Below are positions 1 to 9,163 of a stretch of DNA of 64,000 nt, piece after piece. This DNA comes from Fodinibacter sp038258215 (GTDB lineage: Bacteria; Actinomycetota; Actinomycetes; Actinomycetales; Dermatophilaceae). Under the pieces are notes generated by a model. It was not told the DNA's origin, did no database searches, and was given only the letters and a program-made list of their open reading frames with translations. Numbering within the stretch: position 1 is the stretch's first letter; each line of letters opens with the position of its first letter. The translations under genes and the position numbers were made by a program. The stretch is from NCBI GenBank assembly GCA_038258215.1, contig JBBSQC010000005.1, positions 62,001 through 126,000 on the forward strand, read 5' to 3'.

Positions 1-436
1 GGAGCGAGGAGTGCCCGCCGGAGACGAGCATGGCCAGCACCGGCTCGGGCAGCGGCCCGTGCTCGACGATGTCCACGGCGACGTGGCTCGCGAGGTGGTT
101 GACGCCGTGGAGCGGGACGCCGAGGGAGATGCTGAGGGCCTTGGCCGACGCCACCCCGACCATGAGGGCTCCCGCGAGCCCGGGCCCGGCGGTCACGGCT
201 ACCGCGTCGAGGTCGCTCAGCGTGACACCCGCTGTGGCACAGGCACGCTCGATCGTGGGCACCATCGCCTCGAGGTGGGCGCGACTGGCCACCTCGGGCA
301 CGACACCGCCGAAGCGCGCGTGCTGGTCGACGCTGCTCGCGATGGCATCCGCGAGCAGGGTCTCGCCGCGCACGATGCCCACCCCGGTCTCGTCGCACGA
401 GGTCTCGATGCCCAGCACCAACGGCGAGTCACCCAT
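1..436 (-). CDS. tsaD: tRNA N6-adenosine threonylcarbamoyltransferase TsaD (3' part outside the window)
   Basis: TsaD transfers the threonylcarbamoyl group from TC-AMP to A37 of ANN-reading tRNAs, working in the cytoplasm with TsaB and TsaE. Reading the minus strand from ATG at 436 gives an N-terminus with the family signature GIETSCDETG near residue 10 and the metal-binding HGVNHLASH (HxxxH) near residue 110. The reading frame is open to base 1, so about 145 of an expected 340-350 residues are seen. The start overlaps the rimI stop by 8 bases, so it is the last visible gene of the tsaE-tsaB-rimI-tsaD run. Identity is secure from the motifs and neighbours; only the truncation by the window edge limits it. 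Confidence 0.95.
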   Translation of the reverse strand, partial: MGDSPLVLGIETSCDETGVGIVRGETLLADAIASSVDQHARFGGVVPEVASRAHLEAMVPTIERACATAGVTLSDLDAVAVTAGPGLAGALMVGVASAKALSISLGVPLHGVNHLASHVAVDIVEHGPLPEPVLAMLVSGGHSSL

Positions 437-908
437 GCCCACCAGCCCTCTCCGACAACGACTTCCGCATCACGAGGGCATCGACCGAGCCGGGCTGGTA
501 GTAGCCGCGCCGGGTCGACATCACGTCGTAGCCGGCGCGGTCGTAGAGCGCCCGGGCGGCGATGTTGTCGGCCCGAACCTCCAGCATGACGTGGGTGGCG
601 CCCCGCGCGAGGGCCCGCTGCTCGAGCTCCTCCAGCAGCGCGCCGCCCAGCGCTCGCCCGCGCCCTCGTGGCGCAACCGCCACCGTCATGACGTCGGCGA
701 CCTCCCCACCGTGGTCCACCCCGGCGTACCCCACCAGCCCGTGCTCGTCGTCGAGAGCCACGTAGTCGCGGCGGGGTCGCTCGGCCAGCTCGCGCCACCA
801 GGACTCCTCGGACCACGCATCGGCCGAGAACAGCTCCGCCTCCAGCTCGACGAGGGCGGGTACATCGGTCCACCGGACGTCCCGCAGCGAGCGTCGCGCC
901 CCGTTCAC
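429..908 (-). CDS. rimI: ribosomal protein S18-alanine N-acetyltransferase RimI (GNAT family)
   Basis: GNAT-fold acetyltransferase of 159 residues, the usual size for RimI, which acetylates the N-terminal alanine of ribosomal protein S18 using acetyl-CoA. The acetyl-CoA loop is visible as VAPRGRGRALG (about residues 75-85), followed by LEVRADNIAARALYDRAGY, typical of motif B. The start chosen is GTG at 908, which forms a GTGA overlap with the tsaB stop; longer in-frame extensions would run into tsaB. Its place between tsaB and tsaD is the conserved actinobacterial order. The substrate is inferred from the family; related GNATs in this position may have broader targets. Confidence 0.9.
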   Translation of the reverse strand: MNGARRSLRDVRWTDVPALVELEAELFSADAWSEESWWRELAERPRRDYVALDDEHGLVGYAGVDHGGEVADVMTVAVAPRGRGRALGGALLEELEQRALARGATHVMLEVRADNIAARALYDRAGYDVMSTRRGYYQPGSVDALVMRKSLSERAGGHG

Positions 909-1558
909 GACCGGGCCCTCTCGGCCGTGGTCAGCGCGTCCGGTCGCCGCAGGTAGAGGGCCTCCACCGGCATCACCTGCCCCTGGGAGATCCGCCGGGC
1001 CCCGACCTCGGCCAGGACACCGGCGTCGACGTCGAGCGGCTCGACGGCATCCGGGAAGAGGTCGGGATAGAGCACGGGGCCGCGCCCGGCCGTGGGGAGC
1101 CGGCGCAGCGCCTCGGGCACCTCGGCGGGCCGGTCGACCGCCGGCCCCGAGAGTCGCTCGACCGCCTCCCCCAAGCGGTAGTGGGCCCAGTAGACCTCCT
1201 TGCGTCGGGCGTCGGTCGCGACGAGCACCTCTTCGCCCACGCCGGCGGGCATCTGGGCCGCGATGGCGTCCAGGGAGCACACCCCGTGCACCGGCGCACC
1301 GGTCGCCAGGCCCATGGTCAGCCCGGTGACCATGCCGACGCGCAGCCCGGTGAAGGGCCCGGGGCCGGTGCCGACGACGATGCCGGTGAGCTGCGCGGGG
1401 ATGACCCCCGCGTCGGCCAGCAGGGTCGCCACGAGGGGCGCGAGGTGCTCGGTGTGCCCGCGCGGGTCCACGCGTGCCACACGCGTGGTGTGACCGGCGC
1501 CGTCGGTGAGGCCGACCGCGATCGCCGAGGTGGAGGTGTCGATGGCCAGGATCAGCAC
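905..1558 (-). CDS. tsaB: tRNA threonylcarbamoyladenosine biosynthesis protein TsaB
   Basis: TsaB is the inactive paralogue and scaffold partner of TsaD in t6A synthesis. The 217-residue product begins ILAIDTSTSAIAVGL, the degenerate ASKHA ATPase fold, followed by VVGTGPGPFTGLRVG near residue 70, the second family signature. It lacks the TsaD histidine pair, as expected. GTG at 1558 was chosen because the conserved beta-strand starts directly after it; the longer in-frame ORF upstream overlaps tsaE. It overlaps the tsaE end by 7 bases and rimI by 4, so the genes are probably translationally coupled. Confidence 0.92.
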   Translation of the reverse strand: MLILAIDTSTSAIAVGLTDGAGHTTRVARVDPRGHTEHLAPLVATLLADAGVIPAQLTGIVVGTGPGPFTGLRVGMVTGLTMGLATGAPVHGVCSLDAIAAQMPAGVGEEVLVATDARRKEVYWAHYRLGEAVERLSGPAVDRPAEVPEALRRLPTAGRGPVLYPDLFPDAVEPLDVDAGVLAEVGARRISQGQVMPVEALYLRRPDALTTAERARS

Positions 1559-2040
1559 GGTTGGCCCCCGAGCATCGCGAGCGGCGACCCGCCCCCACCC
1601 CATCGGCCGCCCAGGCCGGTCACCGTGGCCACCCGGACCTCGGTGGACGGGTCGACGTCGAGCACCACCTCGAGCCGGTCGTCGGACAGTCCCTCGACCA
1701 GCCCGTGTCCCCACTCGACGACGGTCACGCTGTCCTCCACCGAGGCGTCGAGGTCGAGGTCGTCGAGCTCGAGGGCACCGTGCAGCCGATAGGCGTCGAC
1801 GTGCACGAGCGCCGGCCCGGAGCCGACCGAGGGGTGCACACGGGCGATGACGAACGTGGGTGAGGTGACGGCGCCGCGCACCCCGAGGCCCGCACCGATG
1901 GCTCGGGTCAGCGTGGTCTTGCCGGCCCCCAGCCCGCCCGTCAGCACGACCAGGTCACCGGCCCGCAGCAGTCGGGCCAGGGCCAGTCCGAGCTCGTGGG
2001 TGTCGTCGGTGGTGGTGAGCACGTGTCGCCACCCGGTCAC
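1552..2040 (-). CDS. tsaE: tRNA threonylcarbamoyladenosine biosynthesis ATPase TsaE
   Basis: TsaE is the P-loop ATPase that supports turnover of the TsaBD complex in t6A formation. The 162-residue product has Walker A GGLGAGKTTLTRAIG at about residues 34-48, SPTFVIAR (switch-like region) near 60, and HVDAYRL near 78 with the family's conserved aspartate. The GTG start at 2040 overlaps the preceding hydrolase stop by 4 bases. Length fits the family (about 150-165 residues). Only the last 30 or so residues, rich in Gly and Arg, are poorly conserved. Confidence 0.93.
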   Translation of the reverse strand: MTGWRHVLTTTDDTHELGLALARLLRAGDLVVLTGGLGAGKTTLTRAIGAGLGVRGAVTSPTFVIARVHPSVGSGPALVHVDAYRLHGALELDDLDLDASVEDSVTVVEWGHGLVEGLSDDRLEVVLDVDPSTEVRVATVTGLGGRWGGGGSPLAMLGGQPC

Positions 2041-3185
2041 GACGCCCGGCCTCGGCGCGCCTTGGCCCGAGCGACCTCGCGCTTCCTGGAGAAGTCCTGC
2101 ACGGTGCGGCGCACACGCGGCTTGCTGCTCGCCGGCACCCCTTCGGCGACCCCACGCTGGGCCCGCTGGATGAGCATGAGCAGCTGCTGGGTCACGAGCT
2201 CGGGGTGCTCGAGCATGATGATGTGACCGGCGTCCTCGACGACCACGTGCTCGGCCCCGGGGATCCGCCGCACGATCTCGACACTGTGCGAGGGCGGGGT
2301 GATGAGGTCACCGGCCCCGTTCATCACGAGCACCTCGATGCCGCGCAGCGCCTGGAGGTGCTCGGTGACGTCGAGCCCGTCAAGGTCGGGGAGGAAGGCA
2401 GCCATCACCTCGAACGGCGTCGCGAAGATCTGGTCGGCGACGAGGTCGACGAGGTCCGAGCCGACCGGTGAGTCGAAGGCCCACCGGCGCACGATGACGT
2501 CCTGGATGCCCTTACCCACCCGTCGCAGCTGACGGATCGCTCCGGCGTGACGGCCGAGCCGGGTCAGGAGACCTTCACCGACCGCTCCGACCAGTCGTCC
2601 GAACCCGGGACCGAGGCCGAACTCGGTCATCGGCCCGCCGCCGGCGCTCGTCGAGATGAGGCCCACGGCCAGCACCCGGTCGCGGACGGCCTGCAGGTGC
2701 TCACCCGCCCAGGACATCACCGACATGCCACCCATCGAGTGGCCGATGAGGACGACCGGGCCGGTGGGGCAGGTCGCCGCGACCACGGCCTGGAGGTCTC
2801 GGCCGAGCTGGTCGACAGTGCAGTGCTCGAGTGAGGACTCCCCGGACCGTCCGTGGCTGCGCTGGTCGTACGTCACGACCCGGAACCCGGCTCGGATCAG
2901 CGCCCGGCGCTGGAAGATCCACGACTGCATCGACAGGGCGAAGCCGTGCACCAGCACCACCGTCGGGGTGCGACCACCGAGGTGCCGGCGCGCCCTGCTG
3001 CTCTGCTCCGGCGCGTCGATCTCCACCACGAGCGCCACCCCGTCGTCAGCGCTGACCACGAGCGACTCCGTGGGGGTGTGGGACCAGGCGTCGGCCACCT
3101 CCACCGGCGACGGCTCGCCGCGCCGCCGCGCCACCCGGTCCCCGACGGCGGCCACCGCGCCCTGGAGCGGTCCGAGCGCCACCAT
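2037..3185 (-). CDS. alpha/beta hydrolase, lysophospholipase-like
   Basis: Alpha/beta-hydrolase of 382 residues. VLVHGFALSMQSW (about 78-90) forms the oxyanion region, IGHSMGG places the nucleophile at Ser150, NGAGDLITP carries the likely acidic residue and EDAGHIIMLEHP the histidine. The N-terminal 30 residues contain a weakly hydrophobic stretch that could be a membrane-associated segment; the C-terminal 45 residues are strongly basic. It sits between alr and tsaE, as in other actinobacteria such as Streptomyces, so it travels with cell-wall and t6A genes. The ATG shares one base with the alr stop. The substrate cannot be read from the sequence; an ester or lysophospholipid is a guess from the family. 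Confidence 0.8.
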   Translation of the reverse strand: MVALGPLQGAVAAVGDRVARRRGEPSPVEVADAWSHTPTESLVVSADDGVALVVEIDAPEQSSRARRHLGGRTPTVVLVHGFALSMQSWIFQRRALIRAGFRVVTYDQRSHGRSGESSLEHCTVDQLGRDLQAVVAATCPTGPVVLIGHSMGGMSVMSWAGEHLQAVRDRVLAVGLISTSAGGGPMTEFGLGPGFGRLVGAVGEGLLTRLGRHAGAIRQLRRVGKGIQDVIVRRWAFDSPVGSDLVDLVADQIFATPFEVMAAFLPDLDGLDVTEHLQALRGIEVLVMNGAGDLITPPSHSVEIVRRIPGAEHVVVEDAGHIIMLEHPELVTQQLLMLIQRAQRGVAEGVPASSKPRVRRTVQDFSRKREVARAKARRGRAS

Positions 3186-4357
3186 CAGGCGCCGCCACCG
3201 ACGAGGACGCGCGGGAGGCGCGGACCCATCCGGGTGACGATCTCGTAGCTGATGGTGCCGGCGGCCCGTGCCCAGTCCTCCGCCGCGGGCTCCCCGTCGG
3301 CCGACCTGCCGATCAGGGTCACCTCGTCGCCCGCCGCACCGGCATACCCGGGTCCTAGGTCGAGCACGAACTGGTCCATGCAGACCCGCCCGGCCACCGC
3401 GAGGCGCTCGCCCCGGACGACCACCGGCCCGCTCCCACCGGCCGAGCGGGGCACGCCGTCGGCGTAGCCCATCGGCACCAGACCGAGCACGGTGTCGGAT
3501 GCCGTGACGTACTCGTGGCCGTAGGAGACCCCCTGGCCGGCGCGTGCCGCCTTGACGAGCGAGAGGCGGGCGGTCACCCGCATCGCCTCGCGCAGGCCGA
3601 AGTCGGCCGGCGCCCCGAGGTCGGGCACCGGCGAGAGCCCGTAGACGGCGAGCCCGGGACGGACGAGGTCGAAGTGGGCGGACGGGTTGGTGAGCGTGGC
3701 GGCGGAGTTGGCCAGGTGGCGCAACGGCGGTCTGACCCCGGCCCGCTCGAGCTCCTCGCACGCCTCCACGAAGCGCTCCTGCTGGGCGCGGACCGTGGGG
3801 TGGGAGGGTGCGTCGGCCCACGCGAAGTGCGACCAGACCCCGGTGACCTCCACGGCGCCCTCGGCCTGGGCCGTGGCCAGCGCGGCCACCATCTCGGGCC
3901 AGTCCTCGAGGACTCCTCCCCGGCCCAGCCCGGTGTCGACCTTGACCTGCACCCGAGCCGGCCGGCCACGCTCGGTGGCGGCGGCCCGGACCGCGTCGAG
4001 CGTCCACGCGCTCCCGACGGTGACATCGATGCCACCGTCGATGGCCCCAGCGACGTCGGCCCCGGGCACGAAGAGCCAGGTCAGCACCGGCGCGGTGACG
4101 CCCGCGGCCCGCAGCCGTAGGGCCTCGTCGAGCTGGGCGACCCCGAGCCACGTCGCACCCCCCGCCAGGGCCGCCTTCGCCGACGGCACGAGCCCGTGTC
4201 CGTAGGCGTCGCCCTTGACCACCGCCATCACCTGCGCGCTCCCCGAGCGTCGGTTGAGCTCGGCGACGTTGTCGCGGATGGCGTCGAGGTCGACGCTCAC
4301 CCAGGCGGAAGAGCCGTCGGGTCCGCCGGCGGGCGCGGAAGATCGAGGGATGTCCAT
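3185..4357 (-). CDS. alr: alanine racemase
   Basis: PLP-dependent fold-type III racemase that makes D-alanine for peptidoglycan. The PLP lysine is Lys48 in AVVKGDAYGHG; the second catalytic base is the tyrosine in VPMGYADGVPR, and MDQFVLDLG follows as in the family. At 390 residues it has the usual length. The start at ATG 4357 places about 20 residues before the first conserved strand (WVSVDLDAI); a much longer ORF extends upstream but runs through nnr and is rejected. It lies 13 bases after nnr in the glmS-acpS-nnr-alr operon, a common actinobacterial order. Confidence 0.96.
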   Translation of the reverse strand: MDIPRSSAPAGGPDGSSAWVSVDLDAIRDNVAELNRRSGSAQVMAVVKGDAYGHGLVPSAKAALAGGATWLGVAQLDEALRLRAAGVTAPVLTWLFVPGADVAGAIDGGIDVTVGSAWTLDAVRAAATERGRPARVQVKVDTGLGRGGVLEDWPEMVAALATAQAEGAVEVTGVWSHFAWADAPSHPTVRAQQERFVEACEELERAGVRPPLRHLANSAATLTNPSAHFDLVRPGLAVYGLSPVPDLGAPADFGLREAMRVTARLSLVKAARAGQGVSYGHEYVTASDTVLGLVPMGYADGVPRSAGGSGPVVVRGERLAVAGRVCMDQFVLDLGPGYAGAAGDEVTLIGRSADGEPAAEDWARAAGTISYEIVTRMGPRLPRVLVGGGA

Positions 4358-4370
4358 GGGGTCGCCAAGT

Positions 4371-5879
4371 CTACGAGGAGGCGCTGCGCGCCCGACCCAG
4401 CAGGTGGGAAACGGTTCCGGGGATGCCGTGAGCCACGTCGAGCGCCCGGATCGGGCCACCGGGGTTCGCCCGGTCGGCCGACACCCCGTGCACGAGGGCG
4501 CCCAGCGCACCGGCCTCGTCCGCGGGGAGGCCCGCGGCGAGCAGCACGCCGAGCAGCCCGGCCAGCACGTCACCCGCTCCGGCCGTCGCCAGCCACGGTG
4601 GGGCGTCGGCCTGCGACCACACCACGGCGCCGGGTGCAGGACCCACGACGAGGGTCGTGGACCCCTTGAGCAGCACGGTCGCACCGGTCGCGGCGGCCAG
4701 TGCCCGGGCGTGCGCGAGGGGGGCGCCCTCGACGTCGGCACGCGTCACCTCGCCACCGGCGTGAAGAAGTGACCTATTGGTCGATTCTTCACCGGCCAGG
4801 CGGGTCAGGAGGCGCGCGAGCTCACCCGCGTGCGGCGTGAGCAGGGTCGGCGAGCCGGCTCGCGCGCGGAGCACCTCGACGTCGAGCAGGTCGAGGCCAC
4901 CGGCGTCGACGAGCACCGGCAGGTCGGCCGAGAGCGCCTCGCGAGCCACGGCGAGCTGCTCCTCCGCCCCGCTCCCGGTCGCCTCGGCGTCGAGGCCGGG
5001 TCCGACCACCCACGCCTGCACGCGACCGGCGCCGTGCACCGCCTCGGGCACGGCCGAGCGCACGAGGGATGCCGGTGTCGGGGTGCCGACGTAGCGCACC
5101 ATCCCTGCCCCGGCGCTGACCGCCGCGGTGACGCTGAGCAGCGCTGCGCCCGTGTAGGACTCGCCCCCAGCGACAATGCCGACGACGCCCCGCGAGTACT
5201 TGTCGTCGTCCGGCCCGGGCACCGGCCACGCCGTGGCGACATCGTCGTGGTCGAGGCGCCGCACAGCCGGCTCGGCCGCGAGAGCCAGCCCGATGTCGAC
5301 GACGGTGAGCACGCCGCAGGCCTGCTCCGTGGGCGACAGGAGGTGCACCGGCTTGGCCACGGAGAAGGTCACCGTCTCGTCGGCGAAGACGCCGTCGGGG
5401 TCCAGGACCTCGCCGGAGGGGTCCTGCCCGGAGGGCAGGTCCACCGCGATGACATGAGCACCCTCGGGGATGGCCGCGACCCAGTCGGCGGCCCAGTGGG
5501 GCAGGCCGGGTCGCGCGCCGATGCCCAGGATGCCGTCGAGGACGACGTCGGCCTCGGCCACGGCACCCGGATCGGTGCCCAGGACCACCCCCGCGTCGCG
5601 GGCAGCCGCCATCGCCCCCTCGTGCACCGTGTCGTGGTGCACAGCGGCCGCGAGGTGACCGGACTCGGCGAGCCGGGCCACGGCATACAGGGCGTCCGCG
5701 CCGTTGTTGCCCGGACCGACGAGGGCGACCACCGACCGACCACCGCGTTCGGCGAGCCGGGACGCCACGACGGCGGAGAGGCCGTCGACCGCCCGAGCCA
5801 TGAGCTCCCCCTCGGTCAGGTTCTCCATCAGGGCCCCCTCGGCCGCGTACACGTCCTGTGTGGACCAGGCCTCGATCAC
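4371..5879 (-). CDS. nnr: bifunctional NAD(P)H-hydrate epimerase / ADP-dependent NAD(P)H-hydrate dehydratase
   Basis: Two-domain repair enzyme (502 residues) that converts damaged, hydrated NADH and NADPH back to the active cofactors. The N-terminal YjeF_N epimerase domain shows VALVGPGNNGADALYAVARLA near residue 50 and DLPSGQDPSGE near 145. The C-terminal ribokinase-like dehydratase domain (about 220-500) ends with TAGAGDVLAGLLG, the nucleotide-binding loop, and TPHAGELARLL upstream. The start at 5879 overlaps acpS by 4 bases. The YjeF N+C fusion is the usual bacterial form. Confidence 0.94.
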   Translation of the reverse strand: MIEAWSTQDVYAAEGALMENLTEGELMARAVDGLSAVVASRLAERGGRSVVALVGPGNNGADALYAVARLAESGHLAAAVHHDTVHEGAMAAARDAGVVLGTDPGAVAEADVVLDGILGIGARPGLPHWAADWVAAIPEGAHVIAVDLPSGQDPSGEVLDPDGVFADETVTFSVAKPVHLLSPTEQACGVLTVVDIGLALAAEPAVRRLDHDDVATAWPVPGPDDDKYSRGVVGIVAGGESYTGAALLSVTAAVSAGAGMVRYVGTPTPASLVRSAVPEAVHGAGRVQAWVVGPGLDAEATGSGAEEQLAVAREALSADLPVLVDAGGLDLLDVEVLRARAGSPTLLTPHAGELARLLTRLAGEESTNRSLLHAGGEVTRADVEGAPLAHARALAAATGATVLLKGSTTLVVGPAPGAVVWSQADAPPWLATAGAGDVLAGLLGVLLAAGLPADEAGALGALVHGVSADRANPGGPIRALDVAHGIPGTVSHLLGRARSASS

Positions 5880-6241
5880 GACGACCCTCCCTCTCCCTCG
5901 GCGACGACCACGGCCGAGGCGATCCCGGCGTCGTGCGACAGGGAGACGTGGATCGAGGTGATGCCGAGGGCGTCGACCCGGGCACCGACCGTGCCCCGCA
6001 CCTCGAGTCGCGGACGGCCGTCCTCCCCCCGGTGGACCTCGGCGTCCTGCCAGTGCATGCCGGCGGGGGCGCCCAGCGCCTTGGCGAGGGCCTCCTTCGC
6101 AGCGAACCGGGCCGCCAGCGAGTTCAGCGGCAGCGAGCGCTCGCCCACGGTGAAGAGCCGCTCGCGCAGCGCCGGCGTGCGGTCGAGGGTCGCCCCGAAC
6201 CGCGCGACGTCGACCACGTCGATGCCGATCCCCACGATCAC
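5876..6241 (-). CDS. acpS: holo-[acyl-carrier-protein] synthase
   Basis: AcpS attaches 4'-phosphopantetheine from CoA to apo-ACP. The product (121 residues) opens with IVGIGIDVVDVARF, whose Asp binds magnesium, and has AARFAAKEALAKALG (about 43-57) with the second metal-binding glutamate; VSLSHD near residue 100 is the third conserved motif. The GTG start at 6241 is fixed by the conserved N-terminal strand. It is 13 bases downstream of glmS and overlaps nnr by 4 bases. Its substrate-donor pathway gene coaA lies just upstream on the opposite strand. Confidence 0.95.
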   Translation of the reverse strand: MIVGIGIDVVDVARFGATLDRTPALRERLFTVGERSLPLNSLAARFAAKEALAKALGAPAGMHWQDAEVHRGEDGRPRLEVRGTVGARVDALGITSIHVSLSHDAGIASAVVVAEGEGGSS

Positions 6242-6254
6242 GTCGACGCCTGAC

Positions 6255-8114
6255 TCACTCGACGGTCACCGACTTGGCCAGGTTGCGGGGCTGGTCGACG
6301 TCCAGGCCCTTCGCGGTGGACAGGTGGAGGGCGAAGACCTGGAGCGGCACGACCGAGAGCAGGGGCGCCAGGAGCGGTGCGCACTGCGGGATGCGGATCA
6401 CCTCGTTGGCGAACGGCTCGACGTCCTCGTCGCCGTCGTGGGCGATGACGATCGTGCGTGCGCCACGCGCCCGGATCTCCTGGATGTTGGAGACGACCTT
6501 CTTGTGCAACTCGTGGGGGGTGTCCGGGCTCGGCACGACGATGAACACCGGCTGCCCGGCATCGATGAGAGCGATCGGTCCGTGCTTCAGCTCGCCGGCC
6601 GCGAACCCCTCCGCGTGGATGTAGGCGAGCTCCTTGAGCTTCAGCGCCCCCTCCATCGCCACCGGGTAGCCCACGTGGCGGCCGAGGAAGAGCACCGAGC
6701 GCGCGTCGGCCATGAAGTTGGCCATCTCGACGACGCGGTCCATCCGGCCGAGGAGGTCCTCGATCTTCGCCGGGATCTCCTGGAGCTCGGCCATCACCGC
6801 CTTGGCGTCGTCCGCGTAGGTCTCACCGCGCAGCTGGGCGAGGTAGAGCCCGAGGATGTAGCAGGCGGTGATCTGGGCGAGGAAGGCCTTGGTCGACGCG
6901 ACCGCGATCTCGGGCCCGGCGTGGGTGTAGAGCACCGCGTCGGACTCGCGCGGGATCGTCGAGCCGTGCGTGTTGCAGATGGAGAGGGTCATGGCGCCGA
7001 GCTCGTGAGCGTGCTTGACGGCCATCAGGGTGTCCATCGTCTCGCCCGACTGGCTGATCGACACCACGAGTGTGGACCCGTCGACGATCGGGTCGCAGTA
7101 GCGGAACTCGTGGGCCAGGGCGACCTCCACCGGGATGCGGGTCCAGTGCTCGATCGCGTACTTCGCCACCATGCCGGCGTAGGCCGCCGTGCCACACGCG
7201 ACGATGGTGATCCGCTGCACCCCCCTCAGCGACGCCTCGGGGATCCGGACCTCGTCGAGCACCAACCGCCCCGCCTCGTCGGTGCGCCCCAGCAGGGTGT
7301 CGGCCACGGCGTGCGGCTGGTCGTTGATCTCCTTCTCCATGAAGGTGGAGTACCCACCCTTCTCGGCGGCGGCGGCATCCCACGTCACCTCGTAGGCCTT
7401 GCCGTCGGAGGGGGTCCCGTCGAACCCGGTCACCGCATAACCGTCCGGGGTGATCGTGACGATCTGGTCCTGGCCCAGTTCGAGGGCCCGGCGGGTGTAG
7501 CCGATGAAGGCCGCGACATCGCTCCCGAGGAAGTACTCCCCGTCACCGAGCCCGACGACCAGCGGAGAGTTGCGCCGGGCCCCGACGACCACGCCGGGGC
7601 TGTCGGCGTGGATGGCCAGCAGGGTGAACGCCCCCTCGAGCCGGCCCACCACGGCGCGCATCGCGCCGGTGAGGTCGCCCGAGCGGTCGAACTCGCGCCC
7701 GACGAGCTTGGCCGCCACCTCGGTGTCGGTCTCGGAGTCGAACTCGACCCCGTCCTCGAGCAGCTCGCGCTTCAGCGCGTGGAAGTTCTCGATGATGCCG
7801 TTGTGGATCAGGGCCAGGCGGCCACCCTCACCGCCCCGGTGGGGATGGGCGTTGCCGTCGGTGGGCCCGCCGTGGGTCGCCCACCGGGTGTGCCCGATGG
7901 CGGTGCGTGAGGGTCCGAGGGGGTAGGCGTCAAGGGCGGAGCGAAGGTTCTGCAGCTTGCCGGCCCTCTTGTCGGCGTCGATGCCGCGCTCGGTCACCAG
8001 GGCGATGCCGGCCGAGTCGTAGCCCCGGTACTCCAGCCTCGCCAGCCCTTCCATCACCACGTCCTGGGCCTTGCCGTCCGTGCTCGGGCCGACGTAACCG
8101 ACGATTCCACACAT
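6255..8114 (-). CDS. glmS: glutamine--fructose-6-phosphate aminotransferase (isomerizing)
   Basis: GlmS makes glucosamine 6-phosphate, the entry to UDP-GlcNAc for peptidoglycan. The start at ATG 8114 gives MCGIVGYVG, so the catalytic Cys1 of the class II glutaminase domain follows the removable methionine; longer starts would block it. At 619 residues it contains the amidotransferase domain (1 to about 240) and two SIS isomerase domains, with VACGTAAYAG and SISQSGETMDT visible, and it ends KSVTVE as in the family. It heads the minus-strand operon and is divergent from coaA with only 47 bases between them, so both promoters must be compressed or overlapping. Confidence 0.97.
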   Translation of the reverse strand: MCGIVGYVGPSTDGKAQDVVMEGLARLEYRGYDSAGIALVTERGIDADKRAGKLQNLRSALDAYPLGPSRTAIGHTRWATHGGPTDGNAHPHRGGEGGRLALIHNGIIENFHALKRELLEDGVEFDSETDTEVAAKLVGREFDRSGDLTGAMRAVVGRLEGAFTLLAIHADSPGVVVGARRNSPLVVGLGDGEYFLGSDVAAFIGYTRRALELGQDQIVTITPDGYAVTGFDGTPSDGKAYEVTWDAAAAEKGGYSTFMEKEINDQPHAVADTLLGRTDEAGRLVLDEVRIPEASLRGVQRITIVACGTAAYAGMVAKYAIEHWTRIPVEVALAHEFRYCDPIVDGSTLVVSISQSGETMDTLMAVKHAHELGAMTLSICNTHGSTIPRESDAVLYTHAGPEIAVASTKAFLAQITACYILGLYLAQLRGETYADDAKAVMAELQEIPAKIEDLLGRMDRVVEMANFMADARSVLFLGRHVGYPVAMEGALKLKELAYIHAEGFAAGELKHGPIALIDAGQPVFIVVPSPDTPHELHKKVVSNIQEIRARGARTIVIAHDGDEDVEPFANEVIRIPQCAPLLAPLLSVVPLQVFALHLSTAKGLDVDQPRNLAKSVTVE

Positions 8115-8161
8115 GCTCATCAGCCTAGTGCGTGGGCCGGGGCGAGCCGGCATGCGCAACA

Positions 8162-9127
8162 ATGACGGCCGTGAGCGCCCCGTTGCAGTCGGCCGAGCGC
8201 CCGACGCCCTACGTCGACCTGGACCGGGCGGCCTGGGCGCGGCTGCGCGAGAGCCACCCGATGAGCCTGACCCAGGACGACCTGTCGCGACTGCGGGGCC
8301 TCGGCGAGCGGTTGGACCTCAACGAGGTCGAGGAGGTCTACCTCCCGCTGTCCCGGCTCCTGCACTTCTACGTGGAGGCGACGCACGGGCTTCGGCTGGC
8401 CACGAGCGAGTTCCTCGGCGAGCGCCCGTCCCGGGTCCCCTTCGTCGTGGGGGTGGCCGGCTCGGTCGCGGCGGGGAAGTCGACCACATCGCGCATCCTC
8501 AAGGAGCTGATGAGCCGGTGGCCGCACACCCCACGGGTCGAGCTCGTCACGACCGACGGGTTTCTCTACCCCAACGCCGAGCTCGAGCGTCGAGGGCTGC
8601 TGCAGCGCAAGGGTTTCCCCGAGTCGTATGACCGCCGGGCCCTGTTGAGCTTCATCGACGCCGTGAAGTCAGGGATGCCGGTGGTCCCGGCCCCCCGATA
8701 CTCCCACCTCACCTACGACGTGCTCCCTGAGACGACCCTGGTGACCAAGCCGGACGTACTCATCATCGAGGGGCTCAACGTGCTCCAACCCCCCGGGCTG
8801 CGCGCCGACGGCCTCCCGACCGGTGCCATCTCGGACTACTTCGACTTCTCGGTCTACGTCGACGCCCCGCGGGCGGAGATCCGCGAATGGTACGTGCGGC
8901 GGTTCCTCCGGCTGCGCGAGACGGCGTTCGCCGACCCGCAGTCCTACTTCCACAGGTATGCCTTGCTGTCGGACGAGGCGGCTCGCGCCACGGCCCTGGG
9001 GATCTGGGAGGCGATCAACGAGCCCAACCTCGTGGACAACGTGCTGCCGACGCGCGACCGGGCGACGCTCGTGCTCACCAAGGGGCCGGACCACGCCGTG
9101 ACCGGCATCCGGCTGAGGAAGATCTGA
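8162..9127 (+). CDS. coaA: type I pantothenate kinase
   Basis: CoaA phosphorylates pantothenate, the controlling step of CoA synthesis. The 321-residue protein has Walker A GVAGSVAAGKSTTS at about 97-110, TTDGFLYPN, and GFPESYDRRAL, all typical of type I kinases. The ATG at 8162 is the first in-frame start after the glmS divergence point, and conserved sequence (PYVDLDRAAWARLR) begins near residue 16. It is monocistronic: a strong hairpin follows, and the next gene converges on it. In M. tuberculosis the homologue (Rv1092c) lies in the same neighbourhood as uppS and phoH2. Confidence 0.96.
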   Translation: MTAVSAPLQSAERPTPYVDLDRAAWARLRESHPMSLTQDDLSRLRGLGERLDLNEVEEVYLPLSRLLHFYVEATHGLRLATSEFLGERPSRVPFVVGVAGSVAAGKSTTSRILKELMSRWPHTPRVELVTTDGFLYPNAELERRGLLQRKGFPESYDRRALLSFIDAVKSGMPVVPAPRYSHLTYDVLPETTLVTKPDVLIIEGLNVLQPPGLRADGLPTGAISDYFDFSVYVDAPRAEIREWYVRRFLRLRETAFADPQSYFHRYALLSDEAARATALGIWEAINEPNLVDNVLPTRDRATLVLTKGPDHAVTGIRLRKI

Positions 9128-9163
9128 GCCCACGCGTCGGCACCACCGCGCAGACGCCCAGAA

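Noticed and set aside
4830..7910. A 1026-residue plus-strand open frame and other long frames antisense to nnr, acpS, glmS, eno, mfd and fadH
   Set aside because: High-GC DNA gives long open frames opposite real genes. These lack conserved motifs, signal peptides or ribosome sites and overlap enzymes identified by motif.
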